From Taxillus chinensis (taxonomy: Eukaryota; Streptophyta; Magnoliopsida; Santalales; Loranthaceae): a stretch of DNA of 64,000 nucleotides. Of the stretch, positions 45,861-58,244 are shown in pieces. Every line of letters starts with the position of its first letter. The stretch's first letter is position 1. The notes below the pieces were generated by a model, which was not told where the DNA came from, made no database searches, and saw only the letters and a program-made list of their open reading frames with translations. The position numbers and the translations under genes were made by a program. The DNA is taken from the NCBI GenBank assembly GCA_023512835.1, contig CM042089.1, positions 15,199,965 through 15,263,964 of the forward strand, in the 5' to 3' direction.

Positions 45861-47450
45861 CTAGTATAGTTCTCTAACCTACCAATCACACAACTAATAT
45901 CCACAATTATCAATAGATGATTCACACATAGTAGAGTTGTTTCCCTTCATCAATCAGTGTGGAGTTGGAGTGGGCTAACTTGAGCCCATGCCTCCACATA
46001 CCAACCCCAACAATAGATGGTAATAACATTATGGAATTGGAGTGGGCTAACCTAAACCCCTGCCCTCACAAAACACCACAAAAAGTGTCAATAACTAGTA
46101 GAATTGGAGTGAACTATCCTGAGCTTCTACCCTCCCAATTCGCCATCAACCCAAAAATATAACACCAAAACAGGTAAAACAAATATCACAATAGATTTTA
46201 AGCCTTAACAAAGACAAACTAACAAATAACTGGATGTAACAATCTCTAGTAAATTATTACAAAAATAACAACAAAATGAGGTCCATAATCAAATCCAAGT
46301 CATCACCATATCAAAATGTGCCAAATATGGCTTAAACAACCCCAAATAGTCAAACCATTATAAAAAAGGGGCCCCAAAATTCTAAATAACAAAAGGACCC
46401 CTTTTGGGCCAACCCGTCCTCGCCCACCGAAATACTTGCTTTTTTGTTATGTTTTGCTTTTTTTAAACAATTCCAGACGTGGCTACCGACCACGGCTATC
46501 GAGCCTCACAACCTCGTCCACACGCCACAATTGCTGGGTTTTTGAGCGCAGACTATGGCCGGTCGTCGCAGCCGTGACTCTTCCCCAAATTCTCCCTGTA
46601 TTGTCTATTTTGATCCAATTTTTACTAACCTAGTTATACATATATTTGTCCACAAGCAAGTATAACATGGATCAGAATCCTTAATTTTGTCAAATTTCCA
46701 CCAAAACCTGATTTATGAAATTTAATACATAATCCATCACATCTCAATCAAATTAGGCATATAAGGATTAAGATAATACGGAGAGGTAGAACCACCTACC
46801 TCATTAATGAAACTTGGATTGGAAAGTTTATCTCCAAAATCCTTGCTCCTCTTCTCATCTCCCACCTCAACAAAGCTATAGTACATATGTATCAGATTCC
46901 CTTTGTCTTATTTTATCATATAATATATATTGTATTTTAATCAATTTCCAATAATTTTTCAATTCACCAAACTACATAAAATCACCTCTGAAGGCTCCGA
47001 ATTCCAAATCGGGTACAATTACAGTCAAAACGCTCGTATTTATTGTCATATCACCATTTAAATATTATTTATACTCTCCAGAGACTATCTTATAACCTCA
47101 ACCAAAACACACACGTCGGCCATGGCGAAACTCACACCGATCGCGGCCAAAACCCCTTCGGTTGCGGTGTACACCTACCCGACCGCAACCGTTCTCATCA
47201 AAATAAAGACTGGCATTTTTATTCTCTGTAAGTCACGACCAACCCAAAGCGGCCTCAACCAAACCCCACTGGTCACAACGGACAATAAACCGACCACGAC
47301 CGATCATGTCAATGCCTCCCAAAACACCCCATTGACCACAACCGACTAAGAACCAGCCATGATCGGTCGCCAATGGACACCATTTATAGCCACTACAACT
47401 TATAATTTTTGGCATATCATGCCCCAAAATCACCAAAGCTAGTTTTTAAA
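45861..47450 (-). mobile_element. Strongly decayed LTR-like sequence, minus orientation
   Basis: Phrases such as GAATTCCAAATCGGGTACAA and CAGTCAAAACGCTCG (about 46997-47036) parallel the Tekay-like LTR at 15095-15130. 45957-46120 holds three loose repeats of GAATTGGAGTGGGCTAAC. No boundaries can be fixed. The short frames here are not genes. Confidence 0.35.
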
Positions 47451-47978
47451 TGCCCCATAAATATACGAGTGAATGAAGTAAAATATAAATGTTTAATTCA
47501 AACAAAATGAGGTTTGACGATCATTGTTGTTAACAAAAATATCACACATTTTTATCTTTTATTTTGTTTTACTTTTCGTGCTAACTAAAAAAGAGAAGAC
47601 ATACCTATGTTGAGAAATTTCCACATAGGTATCTTTACTCATTTTATATTAAAACACTAATGACACCTACCTATATATAAATAAAAATGCAAGTACGCTA
47701 CTTACAAGAAAAAAAAAGTTCATGACTCTTTTATTTGATAGTTGAGTGACTAAGGGACACTATAAAATACATACCATGCATGAACATGTGCCATGTCGGT
47801 TTGGGCAATAATAGGTGCTAATGCTTGTGCCTATGCCAATCAATCATGGTTGGAACTTGGAATCAATGGGTTGAACCAGTCCTTAATGGGGGCTCACTTT
47901 TGTAAAACTTGGGTGTTTAGTGTATGATTATGGCTCAGTTTGGTAATGTCATGCTTTTAAAAGAACTTGCTTTTAGTT
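47451..47978. other. Intergenic, nothing recognised
   Basis: AT-rich DNA to the left target duplication (ATGTT, 47979-47983) of the next LTR. Confidence 0.45.
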
Positions 47979-48310
47979 ATGTTTGTAATGACCCGTGTTT
48001 GGGGTTCCAGTAGTTAACCATGTGATGGAGTGCACATCGAGGGATGTGAATATCAGTACGACGACGTATGCGTCGAATAGAGCGTTTTGACTGTGAGTGG
48101 GCCTGATTCGGAGTCGGAGCCCCGAAAGGCTAATTTTGGGATTTGTGGTGTGGTCGGGTGACTTTGTATTCAAGGTCTTATTTGAAAAAACAAACCTCAA
48201 TATAGTGATGTACTTGTCAAACAGAGCGTTTTGATAGTAATTGGGCTTGATTTGGAGTCGGGACCCTGTGAGGGTAAATTTGACATTTTAATGAATTAAA
48301 TGTGAGAGAG

Positions 48311-48320
48311 TATAAATAGG
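48311..48320 (+). promoter_or_regulatory. TATA box of the outer solo LTR
   Basis: TATAAATAGG about 330 bp into the LTR, followed 40 bp later by a GA-rich leader (AGAGAGAGAAAGAGGTGAGG), typical of an LTR promoter and its transcript start. Confidence 0.6.
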
Positions 48321-48739
48321 GTAGTGAAAACCCAAATCCCTAATTTTCATACGTGCTTGCCTTTCTAGAGAGAGAAAGAGGTGAGGAGAGAGAAAGAGAA
48401 GGGGAAAGCGAAATTGACGATCCGGAGCTCAAAGCGACCAAAGTCGAGGTAGGGATTCATTCTTCTCACTCCTATGTTGTTGATTATGTTTGCTAGAGTA
48501 GCTTAAACATGTGAATTAACTCTCAATTCGTGGAATTAGAAGTATGAACCCTAGAGTTTGAGAAACTTGATTTATGTTGTTTTGGTATAAATTGATGTTG
48601 TTTTGGTAGCCTAATATGGCTAGGATGAGTTAGAAAGCCATTTGGGGGATGAATTAGTGCTTAAAAATGGAGATTTAATAAGTATAATTGGATTTTGAGA
48701 CGAAACCGAGAAGAATACAGTCGACAGTTCGCAACTTAA

Positions 48740-48885
48740 GGAACTGCTCGAGGCTAGCTTCGAGCAGTGTTGAGCAGGAGCCTCGAGTAGGAGCCTCGAG
48801 CAGGGAGCCTCGAGCATGTTGCTCGAGCTTAGAGTGTCGAGCAGCATTGAGCAGAGCGTCGAGCAGGGTGTCTCGAGCAGTTAGA
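48740..48885. repeat. GAGCCTCGAGCAG tandem repeat in the outer LTR
   Basis: About nine degenerate units of 12-17 bp built on CTCGAG. They lie next to the conserved TTTACATTATAACCATTATG block, exactly where the Tekay-like LTRs carry their unrelated 48-49-bp array. Confidence 0.8.
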
Positions 48886-49299
48886 CAGTGCAGTTGCCAG
48901 TGTATGTTGATAGGGTGCCTGAACCCATTTACATTATAACCATTATGCCTCTCCACTACGTATATACTTAAGTTATAATGTAAATAAGGAAACACCACCA
49001 TTTGGATTCAAATAAAAATACTATAAAATAAAATTCCTACTCCTTCAAAATGTGAAAAATGGGATTTAGTGTAGAATTCCGGAAATATGCAGTTTTTTGT
49101 AGTGGTGACTTTTTGGAAAGTGGGGTTAGACCTCTCAGAAAAAATTCCTAAAAATCAGATTATCTCAGTTATGGTATGAGAACCAATGCTAGAACTTTTT
49201 ATTTCAAGAAAATAGCTTCTACGAAAATCCTCTCTCTTGATCAAGACATGAGGATAGAGTTGTGAACTCAAGTGGTCATGTGGGCCTGTGAGGTTACTT

Positions 49300-49870
49300 T
49301 GGTAAGCCTAGGAGGCTACTATTGAGGGCCTGGGAAGTGAGAGGTGTTCAAAGCCTAAGAGGCTACTGTACCTGAGAGGTAATACAATAATGTACCTGAG
49401 AGGTAATACAAGAATATACCTGAGAGGTAATACATTAATGTACCTAAGAGGTAATACATTAATGTACCTGAGAGGTAATGTTGTACCTAAGAGTTAAGGC
49501 GGGGACTAAGGTAATACTATACCTGAGAGGTAATGTACCTTAGAGGTAATAGAATATTGTGCCTGAGAGGCAATGCTATGCCCGAGGGGCAATACGATGC
49601 CTGAGAGGCCATACTATGCCTAAGAGGCAATGCTGTGCCCAAGGGGCAATACGATGCTTGAGAGGCCATACTATGCCTGAGAGGTAATGTACCTAAGAGG
49701 TAATATAGTAATGTACTTTAGAGGTAATATAGTAATGTATCCGAGAGGTAATATAAAATATTGTGCCTGAGAGGCAATGCTGTGCCCGAGGGGCAATACT
49801 ATGCTTGAGAGGTCATACTGTTCCTGAGAGGAAATACTGTGTATAAGAGGTAAGACTGAGCCTAGTGAGG
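49300..49870. repeat. CTGAGAGGTAAT tandem repeat in the outer LTR
   Basis: About two dozen units of 20-27 bp of the form ACCTGAGAGGTAATACAATA, with a sub-variant GCCCGAGGGGCAATACGATG. A reversed counterpart (AGCCTCTCAGGCTAACAAT) occurs in the nested minus-strand LTR at 50900-51300. Confidence 0.88.
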
Positions 49871-50383
49871 CTGTGTGATGAAACTATTGTGGCTAGTTTG
49901 ATGCTATGGTTTGGGTCATGAGGGCTAAGGTGTCAAAGGGGCGGTAAGAGTGGTTGGCACTATGAGAGCCTTATGGTATGTTGACTGTTATAGTTATGGT
50001 TAGCTCATATACATACGTGTACTGTGTGGGACCTTTGGGTTTGTTGTGATATGCTATGCTCGCTTGTATACTTGAGTGTGAGATCTATGTGACATGTGGG
50101 ACTTTTAAGTCCATGTGAGATGTCAATTGTGGCCGGTGGCATATTTAGTGGTTGAGTTTGAGCTAAGTTGAGCTCAGTGCAAATGTACCCTTTCGTAGAT
50201 GTGATAGGTGGCTAAGGCCCCCCTTGGTTTGTGATGTACCCTGTTGGGTGAGGCTACGACCTGATGAGCTTGTTGTGTTGATATGATCCTGTTAAGGATC
50301 ATGGGCAAGCTGTCCTGATGGGGATAGGCTATGCCCTGAGGTGATGTGGATCCTGTTTAGGATTATGGTGGACATATTATATC

Positions 50384-52128
50384 TGTCACGCCCCGGATTT
50401 CCAACCCGAGGAAACCGGTTCGTGACTCCCCTTTACCCACCCGGCAGGCAAGAGGTTGATATACAAAATCCCACGCAGGACATCGTACAAATCCACAACA
50501 CATATTCACGAGACAGAATCATATCTTAATCCATTTCAAATCAGGATAAACGTTTACAAATCCACATGCCTTTATTACAATAAAATCCACTTTACAATAT
50601 CTCCCCACTGGGGTACAAGCCTCTCAAAAATAATAATACAAATAACATTAATCAAAACCACAAACAGAATTGTTGTCCACCCTAGTGTTCCCACCTAACG
50701 CCTGTAGATCCCTGAGAAAAACAGAACACAGTAGGAGGGGTGAGCAACCACAGCTTAGTAGGGATCAAGTCTCCCCAACCTATCCCATGCACCTAACCAC
50801 TACATTAGAACGTGTACTAGTGCAGTGTCGTAGCAGTAGTAAATACAAGTAAAGCACACTACTCAAATGGGCGCAACCACAACCCCAGCCACGCTGGCTC
50901 TACAGCCTCACAGGCTACCAATTTCACAGCCTTCCAGGCTAACAATTTAATCGTCTCTCGGGAAAATATTTAACCGCCTCTCAGGCAAATAGTTCTCACA
51001 GCCTCTCAGGCTAACAATCATACAATCAAACACATAACATACATTTCTGCCACACAGGCATTAAATCAAACACATGACATGCGCACATTCACAGGTTCTC
51101 AAACTCAGCCACACGAGCATAAAATCAAACACATAATAGGCATAGCCACTCAGGCATATTATCAAACACATAATAGGTTTATCCTCACATGCATATTATC
51201 AAACATATAACGTGCACACATTCATAGGCTCACAAACGCAACCACACAGGCATAAAATCGAACACCTATCATGCAGGCATACTTGCACAGGATAGCAAAC
51301 ATCCACATAGGAAATAACATCAAACATGCCATTGAAGGCCAACATTCATATAGGAGGTCACACCTATATGAATTTACATATATATATATATATATATTAT
51401 AACAACAACGATAATACTCGACAGATTATCCACCACAGGGTCTAACCCCATAATAGGTACTAGAAGAGACAGAACCCCTACCTCAACAGGTTCCTCCTTG
51501 TCCTTGTTTCCACGCTAGACGTCGTCCACCCGCACGAATTACCACAGCAGCGATCAGAAGGTCCTCTCTCTCACTCTCACTCTTTGCGACGGCTGACGAA
51601 AAACCCTAACCTTAAAGCAAGGAGACCTCCACCTCTTTATATAGACACCTCAACATCAAAACGACGTAGTTTTGATAAATGAAACCCTGCATCAAAATGA
51701 CGCAGTTTTGATGACACACTACAACCTTCTCGCATCCACACAGGACAAAATACTCACAATTTGAACATGGCCCTTTGGACAAAGATTACTAGAATCACAA
51801 AACCAAGGTGATGAAGGCTGCATGTGACAAAGGCCATTGTCACATGCAAGCTCCAAATGCACTAGGATTTTGCCCCAAGTCTTAGAACAACGTCAGGAAG
51901 GCTCCCATGCAAAAACACCCTGCCCGTGACAAACCATTGTCACGTGCATTGTCACGGGCAGCCCCAAAAAGCTTCCTCTTGGGCTCAAATCTTGCCTCAT
52001 GCTTCCTCATCATCATACAAGGTGTTCTAGCCAATGTGTGTTGAAAGAAAACTCCCTAAAACCCAACAATTGCCACTCAAAGGGCATAACTGCGACTAAC
52101 TCCATATCCCAAAATACGGGTCATTACA
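50384..52128 (-). mobile_element. Tekay-type solo LTR (nested, minus)
   Basis: It runs from TGTCACGCCCCGG (50384) to GGGTCATTACA (52128), 1745 bp, with perfect target duplications ATATC (50379-50383 and 52129-52133). It contains a CTCTCAGGC repeat (50900-51300), a (TA)n tract (51374-51397) and inverted words of CAAAACTGCGTCATTTTG type (51657-51715). No internal region remains. Confidence 0.9.
51374..51397. repeat. (TA)n microsatellite
   Basis: About 11 TA units inside the nested minus-strand solo LTR. Confidence 0.9.
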
Positions 52129-52554
52129 ATATCCTTGTGTGGATAGGATAGGCTATCCTGCCGATGTAATTTGTTGATAATTCTATTTTGGATTGTAGAG
52201 AAACATACCGAGTCCTAATAAGGAGAGGATGTCTTGGTGTAATGTTGTATTGATGGGATGTTGTGAGGCTTCTGATAACAAGTGGAAGAGACCCATGAGA
52301 TGTTATGCTGGTGTTAGAGCTTGTTTGTCCTCAGGAAGGTGTTCCATGATATTGAAAGTCCTCTCAATACGAGGTGGTTGAGCAGCGTGTCTCGCAGAGT
52401 GGCGGTATTAGATTGGAATACCTATCCCTTGGCACTCAGTGATGGCACCAGTACGTTATGAGAGCTGTCTAGAAAGTTAGAGGTTAAAAATAAGGAATCT
52501 GCCCCCTGATTTTAGTTTGCTTTAGGCTACGTCCTAACGTTTGCTATCTGTATA

Positions 52555-53036
52555 TGTAATGACCTATGTTTTGGAATGTGAGGAGTTAGTCAGAGTTATG
52601 CCTTTTAAGCGGTAATTGTAAGATTTTTGGGAGTTTTCTGTCCACACACATTGGCTAGATCACTTTGTATAAAGATGAGCAAGCATGAGGCAAAAGATGA
52701 GCTCAAGAGGGAGCATATAGAGGTTGTACCTGACAATGGCTTTGTCATGTGCAATGATGTTTTTGCATGGGAGCCTTCCTGACTTAGTTTTAAAGCTTGT
52801 GGCAAAATCCTAGGACTTTTGGAGCTTGCACGTGACAATGGCCTTTGTCACGTGCAACCATGTTTTTGCACCGTCACCTTGGTTTTGTTATGCTGGTAAT
52901 ATTCTCCCAAAGGGCCATGTTCGAATTATGAGTATTTTGTCTTGTGTGGAATTATTTATCCCAACCCATTGCCCACCGGATGGGTAAAGGGGAGTCACGA
53001 ACCGGTTTCCTTGGGTTGGAAGACCGGGGCATGACA
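52555..53036 (+). mobile_element. Short solo LTR (nested, plus), internally deleted
   Basis: It starts TGTAATGACCTATG (52555) and ends CCGGGGCATGACA (53036), 482 bp. Flanks are GTATA and GTATG, four of five identical. Bases 52730-52950 are the reverse complement of about 51740-52000, so it belongs to the same family as the 1745-bp LTR but lacks its middle. Confidence 0.75.
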
Positions 53037-53440
53037 GTATGGTTATGCTTTGAGCATGTATTGAGTGGAGGGTGTAGAGTGATAGGATCTCTACTAAGCT
53101 GTGGTTGCTCACCCCTCCTGTTGTGTTTGTTTTTGTTTGTTTCAGGTGCTTACAGGAGCTAGGAGGTTTACCAGAGGTGGAGAACTTGTGTGTATTTATT
53201 TGTTTTGTTGGACTATGAAAATTATGGTGTAACCCCGTGAGGGAAAGAACATGTATTTGTGTGTGTTTGTATTGTGATTTGAAATGAGATTTCTATATAT
53301 GTGTGATATAGTTTTAGGGACGGCACCCATGCTAAGGTCCCTCTCTCGCCGTTCTCACCAACCCCTTGTCCCTTCAGGTGCGGGCATGGGAATTCACTAC
53401 GCGACTTCTGCAGGCTAAAAAACCGGGGTGTGACAATGTT

Positions 53441-54849
53441 GGAAAAAAACTATTGTGAAAATAAGCAAATGAGTGTTTGGTAAACTATGTTGGCATAATT
53501 CCATCATATGAGACCAAATATGTAATATAATATCTCATATAAAAAAATATCATAAGATAGTCGTATTTGGGGATGAGGGTATCATTTTGTGGTAGTGATT
53601 GAGAATACAGTTGTTTTGACTACAATTTGAGTTCTATTTGGGGCCTGGATGATCCAAGGGCATTATTATAATTTTCTATGGCAAGTTAAAGGGTTAATTG
53701 GTCAATTTAGTTATTTGGGGATTTAAAAATGTTAATATTTAATAGAAATATGAATTTTCATTAATGAAGCACTTTTTAGTATTTTATATTGATTTAAGAT
53801 AGGAATTCTAGTATATTAAGAAATCTAGTCTAATTAGGTTTCTTAATCAGCAAGAAGTCTAAGCTAAATTGGACTTCTGCTCACCTCTATAAATAGGGAG
53901 GCTGGTCAAGGAGTGTTGGTTGTTATTTCTGTGCGTATTGAGAGCCCTAGCCATCCTTAGAGCAAAGGAGAGAGAAAAAGGTGCTTGAAGCTTCCAAGCG
54001 TTCTAACAAGTGAAGTCTGTTGCACCGTGTTAGAGATAGGTGTTTCTATCTTTCTTAACCTCTCTTAGGATTATATAACATCTAGGGTTGGTATAGTTTT
54101 GGGAATCAAACTTAGAATGAACGATTTTGCATGTAATTGAGATAAGGAACCTAGATAAAGTTGTTTGACATTCAAAGTTGATGTTGAGGATGTATAAATC
54201 ATTTTAGGGTGAATTCTTTGTATGCTTGAAATGTATGAACAGTTTGGTCAGTGAACAGTGTTGGTCGGGTGAAGCTAATTTTTATACCGATGAAATATTC
54301 GTGATATTTTGATGAACTTTTTCTTCTGGTCGAATGAATTTTGAGGTGGTCGGGTGAATAGTAAATGGTTGGATAAAACTAATTTTTATACGGGTTGAAT
54401 ATATGCAGTATTTCAATAAACTTTTCCTTTTGGTTGGGTAAAATCCGGGGTGATCGGATGAACAGTAATATGGTCAGGTGAACAGTAACTTTGTCGGATG
54501 ATTTTTATAATACTTTTATTGGATGGCCAGTTAAAAACCATTAGAAATAGTGGTATTATAAGCAAATCGGAGGTCCGTAAAATTAGTTATAATTTTTCGA
54601 AGTTGGGACAGAATCTGCACTGTTTTATCAGCCTGCTTTGTTTCTTTTAATTTGTTAATGGGAATCTAAGCTTGAAACCTTTAGAGGGAAACCCTAATTG
54701 TTTAGAGATTATAGCGTGCCTTTTATTATTATAATTGGTATGCATATATTTATTTTTATGTTGAAAACATGTTCGTAATGATTGTACACTGGTATGATTT
54801 TACTGTGAATGTTATGTATTGTTGATGTGTTCTTGTCATATAGTGCACT
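53441..54849 (+). mobile_element. Probable 5' part of a further chromovirus LTR
   Basis: Phrases near 53560-53660 (GTATTTGGGGATGAGGGT, GTTTTGACTACAATTTGAG, TTTGGGGCCTGG) parallel the LTR starts at 47984. A TATA box TATAAATAGG (53888-53897) is followed by a GA-rich leader (53965-53985). Its missing 3' end may be 58245-58735, beyond the Ogre-like block. Confidence 0.4.
53888..53897 (+). promoter_or_regulatory. TATA box of a probable LTR promoter
   Basis: TATAAATAGG with a purine-rich leader about 70 bp downstream, as in the outer solo LTR. Confidence 0.5.
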
Positions 54850-55494
54850 ATATTTGTTGTGATGAGGCTCGGTAAAGGACAGAGGCCCAGTTAAGGGAAA
54901 CAAGGGTTCGATGGATCCGGTCAAGGACATCGGTGTCGTTGGACCCCATTTTGTCCGGGTTGGACTCTAACCCCATTTGATATACCTTTCGCCCATGCCA
55001 TGTACCTTGTTGAGCGGTCCACAATGATCCCATACTTTAAGGAATGGTCTACCCCAATCGGCACAAGATGGATATAATTGACACGGAGGGGGAGTTCAAA
55101 ATTAATGACTTTCGCTACAAGTCCTTGAAGCGCCCCAAGACCAACACCGGGTGATGGAGGATGAAAATTCGAGACCAACACACTTGACCGAGCTCAAATC
55201 GGACTTAAAATGAAGTTATGGCCAAAACAACTTTCGTTGGAAAAAGTCAAACTTGCCAAAAGACGGTCAATGCCCCTGGTCATCCGCCCGCAAAAGTGAT
55301 CATGCGAAACCCTTCAAAATGCCTATGTGGGCGAATACGGATCTCCCCAACAATTCCTGGAAGGTTACCCATTTTTGCATTTTTGGTGGGGGTAAAAGGT
55401 AATTAAAAGTTAAAAAAAACCCCCCACAAACAACCAAAAAAAAAAACCCCGGGGCCCCCCCCCCCCGCCCCCCCCCCCCCTCGCGACCCGTTGA

Positions 55495-55660
55495 CCTTCG
55501 AAGCCTCGAAGCCCCGAAGCCTCGAAGCCTCGAAGCCTCGAGCCCCGGCCGGGCCCCAAGCCTCGAGCCCGGCCTCGAAGCCCCGAAGCCTCGGCTCGAA
55601 GCCTCGGCTCGGCCCGCCAGCCCCGAAGCCTCGAAGCCTCGAAGCCCCGTTGACCTGCTG
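55495..55660. repeat. CGAAGCCT tandem repeat
   Basis: An 8-bp word (CGAAGCCT, with CGAAGCCC and CGAGCCC variants) is repeated about 15 times between two poly-C runs (55455-55480 and 55688-55726). Confidence 0.85.
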
Positions 55661-55679
55661 ATTCCACCTTCGACCCTTC

Positions 55680-56360
55680 GACCCCGGAGCCCCCCCCCCC
55701 CCCCCCCTCCCCCCCCCCCCCCCCGACCTTTGAACCTTGACTTGCAATCCACCCGTTTTAAGTTTTGGCCCGTTGACCCTTGACCTTCGACCCGCCGACC
55801 CGACCCGTTGACCGTTGACTTTTGCCCCACGAATCAACCCACCGAGCCGACCTACCGACCTCCGACCTTCAACCCGCGGCACCCGCCGCCTTCCACCATT
55901 GACCGAAGCTTCGAACCGCGACACCGACCCGCCGACGCTCCGACCTCGCCGACCTTCCGAACCTCCCCCCCCCCTCGACCCCCTTTCCCCCCCCCCTTCT
56001 TTTTTCGCCGGCTTCTCGTGTCGACTTTTTTTTCCCCCGGTTTCTTTTTTTTTTCTCCACCCCCCCCCCGGTCGTTCACGGGACTTGTCTTATGTGCTGG
56101 CCATCCGACAAAGCATCATTTTAATCCTTGTCGGTCACATGTCCGCTAAAATACAATGCAAAAAAGGCACACGAGCTGCCCTATTTCCCGCACACCCGTC
56201 CTCCCGACAAGGCATCACCCAGCAAATTAAAAATACCGCATCAAATAATACAAATTAATGAAGCTGGAGCCAAAAAACTTTACAAAAAATTTCAAAAAAA
56301 AGACTTTAAGAACCCCCCCCCCCCCCCCCCCTCCCCCGCCCCCCCCCCCCACCGGGGGAT
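55680..56360. repeat. C-rich low-complexity DNA with poly-C runs
   Basis: Poly-C runs at 55688-55726, 55966-55975, 55988-55997, 56061-56069 and 56311-56350 alternate with GTTGACC/CGACCCG words. Runs this long are hard to sequence, so lengths are uncertain. On the complementary strand they are G runs with quadruplex potential. Confidence 0.8.
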
Positions 56361-57840
56361 TCTTTTTGGAGGGAAAAATTGTGGAAAAAAAAAAGAAGAG
56401 TGTGGGTTTCTTGGAGAGAGAGTTCTAAAAAAAAGAGAAAAAAGAGATCTGTCATAAGAAAAAAACAGTTGCCAGTCCAAGCAAAAAAAAAAAAAAAAAA
56501 AAGAGGGAGTTCTTTGAGAGAAGGAGGAAGAAGCTCGTTGAGGAAAAAAGGGAAAAAACTCTTGTCACCCTCCATCACCAGACGAAAAAGAAATAAAAAA
56601 CAGAGAGCCCCTTTATCGTTGAAACCCTGCTACCATTCACATCCTTCCTTCATCCCAATGCGGAAAAGAGAAAAAAAAAGGAGTAAAAAAACACGAAGAG
56701 ACCCCTTTACCATTCCTCATTCCAGACAAACAGAGAGAGAGACAAAAAACACAATCCAGTTCCGCTCTTCCTTTTCTTTTTTCTCTTCCTACGTTTTCAT
56801 CAAAACAAAAACAACCGTTTTCTTCATTTCCTATTCCTTACACCTTATACCCCTTCCCCTCAATTCCAGCCAAAAAAATCTTAATCCCAAAAATACACAT
56901 CCCTTCCTTTCTCACGATTTACTCGAACCCGGAAATTTACTTTTCTCATCTTCTCTCATCTCCACACATCGTTACAATCTCTCAACCTCGCTATCTCGGG
57001 ATTGGAGCTCGGTAGTGGTCGGTGGAATAAGGATCCCAAAAAACTGGTGGAAGCCCCAAAGTCGGTCCCATATTTTACTTCTTTTACTCATGCATATTCA
57101 TATCTAATGTGATGTTTTTTCTTCCTTTTTTATTTTGTTTGTTGGGTATAGGGCGTGTGTTTCTTATATTATTTATTTGTTTGTTTTTTTCCCCCTTTGA
57201 AGTCATAGACATATGTTTATATATCATGTATGTTGTAATATGTAAACAAAAGCTAAAAAAAAAAAAAAGGGAGGAGGGGCGAGCAAAGGGAGACATGAAG
57301 AAAAAGAAAAGAAAGAAAAAAGTGGGTCGTTTCAATTTATGGATGTCACACTACACACATCACTTTATATGTTATTGTGTTAATTTCAAAGTTTTATCCT
57401 TGCAAAAAAAAAAAAAAAACAAAAGAAAACGTTTTCAAAACCAAAAAAAATGTATTTAAGTAAAAAAGGGGAAAAGAAAGCATCTAAAAAAATGCACGTT
57501 TCCATATTTAGGAGTTCCAATTCCATTTAAAAACATAAAAAACATGTTTTACCTTTCCAAAAAAAACAAAAAAAAAACAACAAAAAAAAAAAAAAATAAA
57601 AGAAAGCAAAACCAAAACAAAACGTTTTTCACAAAACATAAAAAAAAATGTGTTTGCTAACTCAAAAACAAAAACAAAAAACAAAAAAAAACAAAAAAAA
57701 AAAAAAAAAAAAAGGAAAATAAAAAACAGTTTTTTAGGACTTAAATTTCCAAAAGAAAAACCAAAAACAAACCCATAGGATCTCATTCTCCACTTCAAAA
57801 CAAAAACCCAAAAATTTTAGGATTCCCTTTTTAGACATTT
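56361..57840. repeat. A-rich and CT-rich low-complexity DNA
   Basis: Poly-A runs (56484-56502, 57256-57268, 57404-57418, 57693-57711) and CT-rich blocks (56760-57000) fill this stretch. A 242-codon frame (56379-57107) has only K/R/S/F-rich low-complexity composition and no domain. Confidence 0.65.
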
Positions 57841-58092
57841 AGGATAAATCCATTTAACCATAACTTTAATAAACAACTTAGCTAAATAAAAATCATAGAC
57901 TTTTTAGGAAACTTAACCTGATTATGCAAGACAAACAAAAGAAAAACCTCCTCGTCCTAAATTAGATACCGAAAGGGCGCCGTAGGGGTGCTAATCCTTC
58001 CTACACGTAACCAACTCCCGAACCTATCTCGATACGCGGACCACACCTTAAGACTACTCAAAGTGAGGGTATCCAACTGTACCCCAAAACAG

Positions 58093-58105
58093 TTGGTGGC
58101 GACTC
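58093..58105 (+). other. Possible primer-binding site of the Ogre-like element
   Basis: TTGGTGGCGACTC directly follows the presumed LTR end. Ogre-type elements are known to prime with tRNA-Arg near such a sequence. Recalled, not checked. Confidence 0.4.
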
Positions 58106-58244
58106 AAAATTTCTCACCATTAGTCTAGTTTGAGCTCACCCCAAAAGGGCCGGACGAAAACCTGAGTGCAATAAAGCAAATTTCATAAAGTCATTAAATA
58201 ATTATTAAAAAAAAAAAAAATAAAAAAATAAAATATTTGAACAC

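Larger units (their letters stand above)
47984..53435 (+). mobile_element. Tekay-type solo LTR (outer), with two nested solo LTRs
   Basis: It starts TGTAATGACCCGTGTTTGG at 47984 and ends CCGGGGTGTGACA at 53435, flanked by perfect 5-bp duplications ATGTT (47979-47983 and 53436-53440). Without the nested pieces it is about 3.2 kb. It shares the block GCATAATGG...TTTACATTAT (here inverted, 48928-48960) and the following 300 bases with the Tekay-like LTRs. A TATA box (TATAAATAGG) is at 48311-48320. No internal coding sequence or primer site is attached, so it is the product of LTR-LTR recombination. Confidence 0.85.
54850..58091 (+). mobile_element. Ogre/Tat-like LTR with low-complexity blocks (left edge uncertain)
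   Basis: The right end is recognisable: GGGCGCCGTAGGGGTGCTAA (57976), TCCCGAACC, then CCCCAAAACA followed by TTGGTGGCGACTC (58093-58105), the primer site arrangement I recall for Ogre-type Tat elements. Upstream the LTR includes CGAAGCCT repeats, poly-C runs, poly-A runs and CT-rich DNA. Frames of 60 to 242 codons in it are compositional. The start is not resolved; no coding region follows 58105. Confidence 0.45.

Noticed and set aside
55300..55924. Frames of 85 to 176 codons, Gly/Arg-rich, minus strand
   Set aside because: They translate poly-C and CGAAGCCT repeats; composition only.
56379..57107. 242-codon frame, plus strand
   Set aside because: Lys/Ser-rich low-complexity translation of A-rich and CT-rich LTR DNA, no domain or conserved start.
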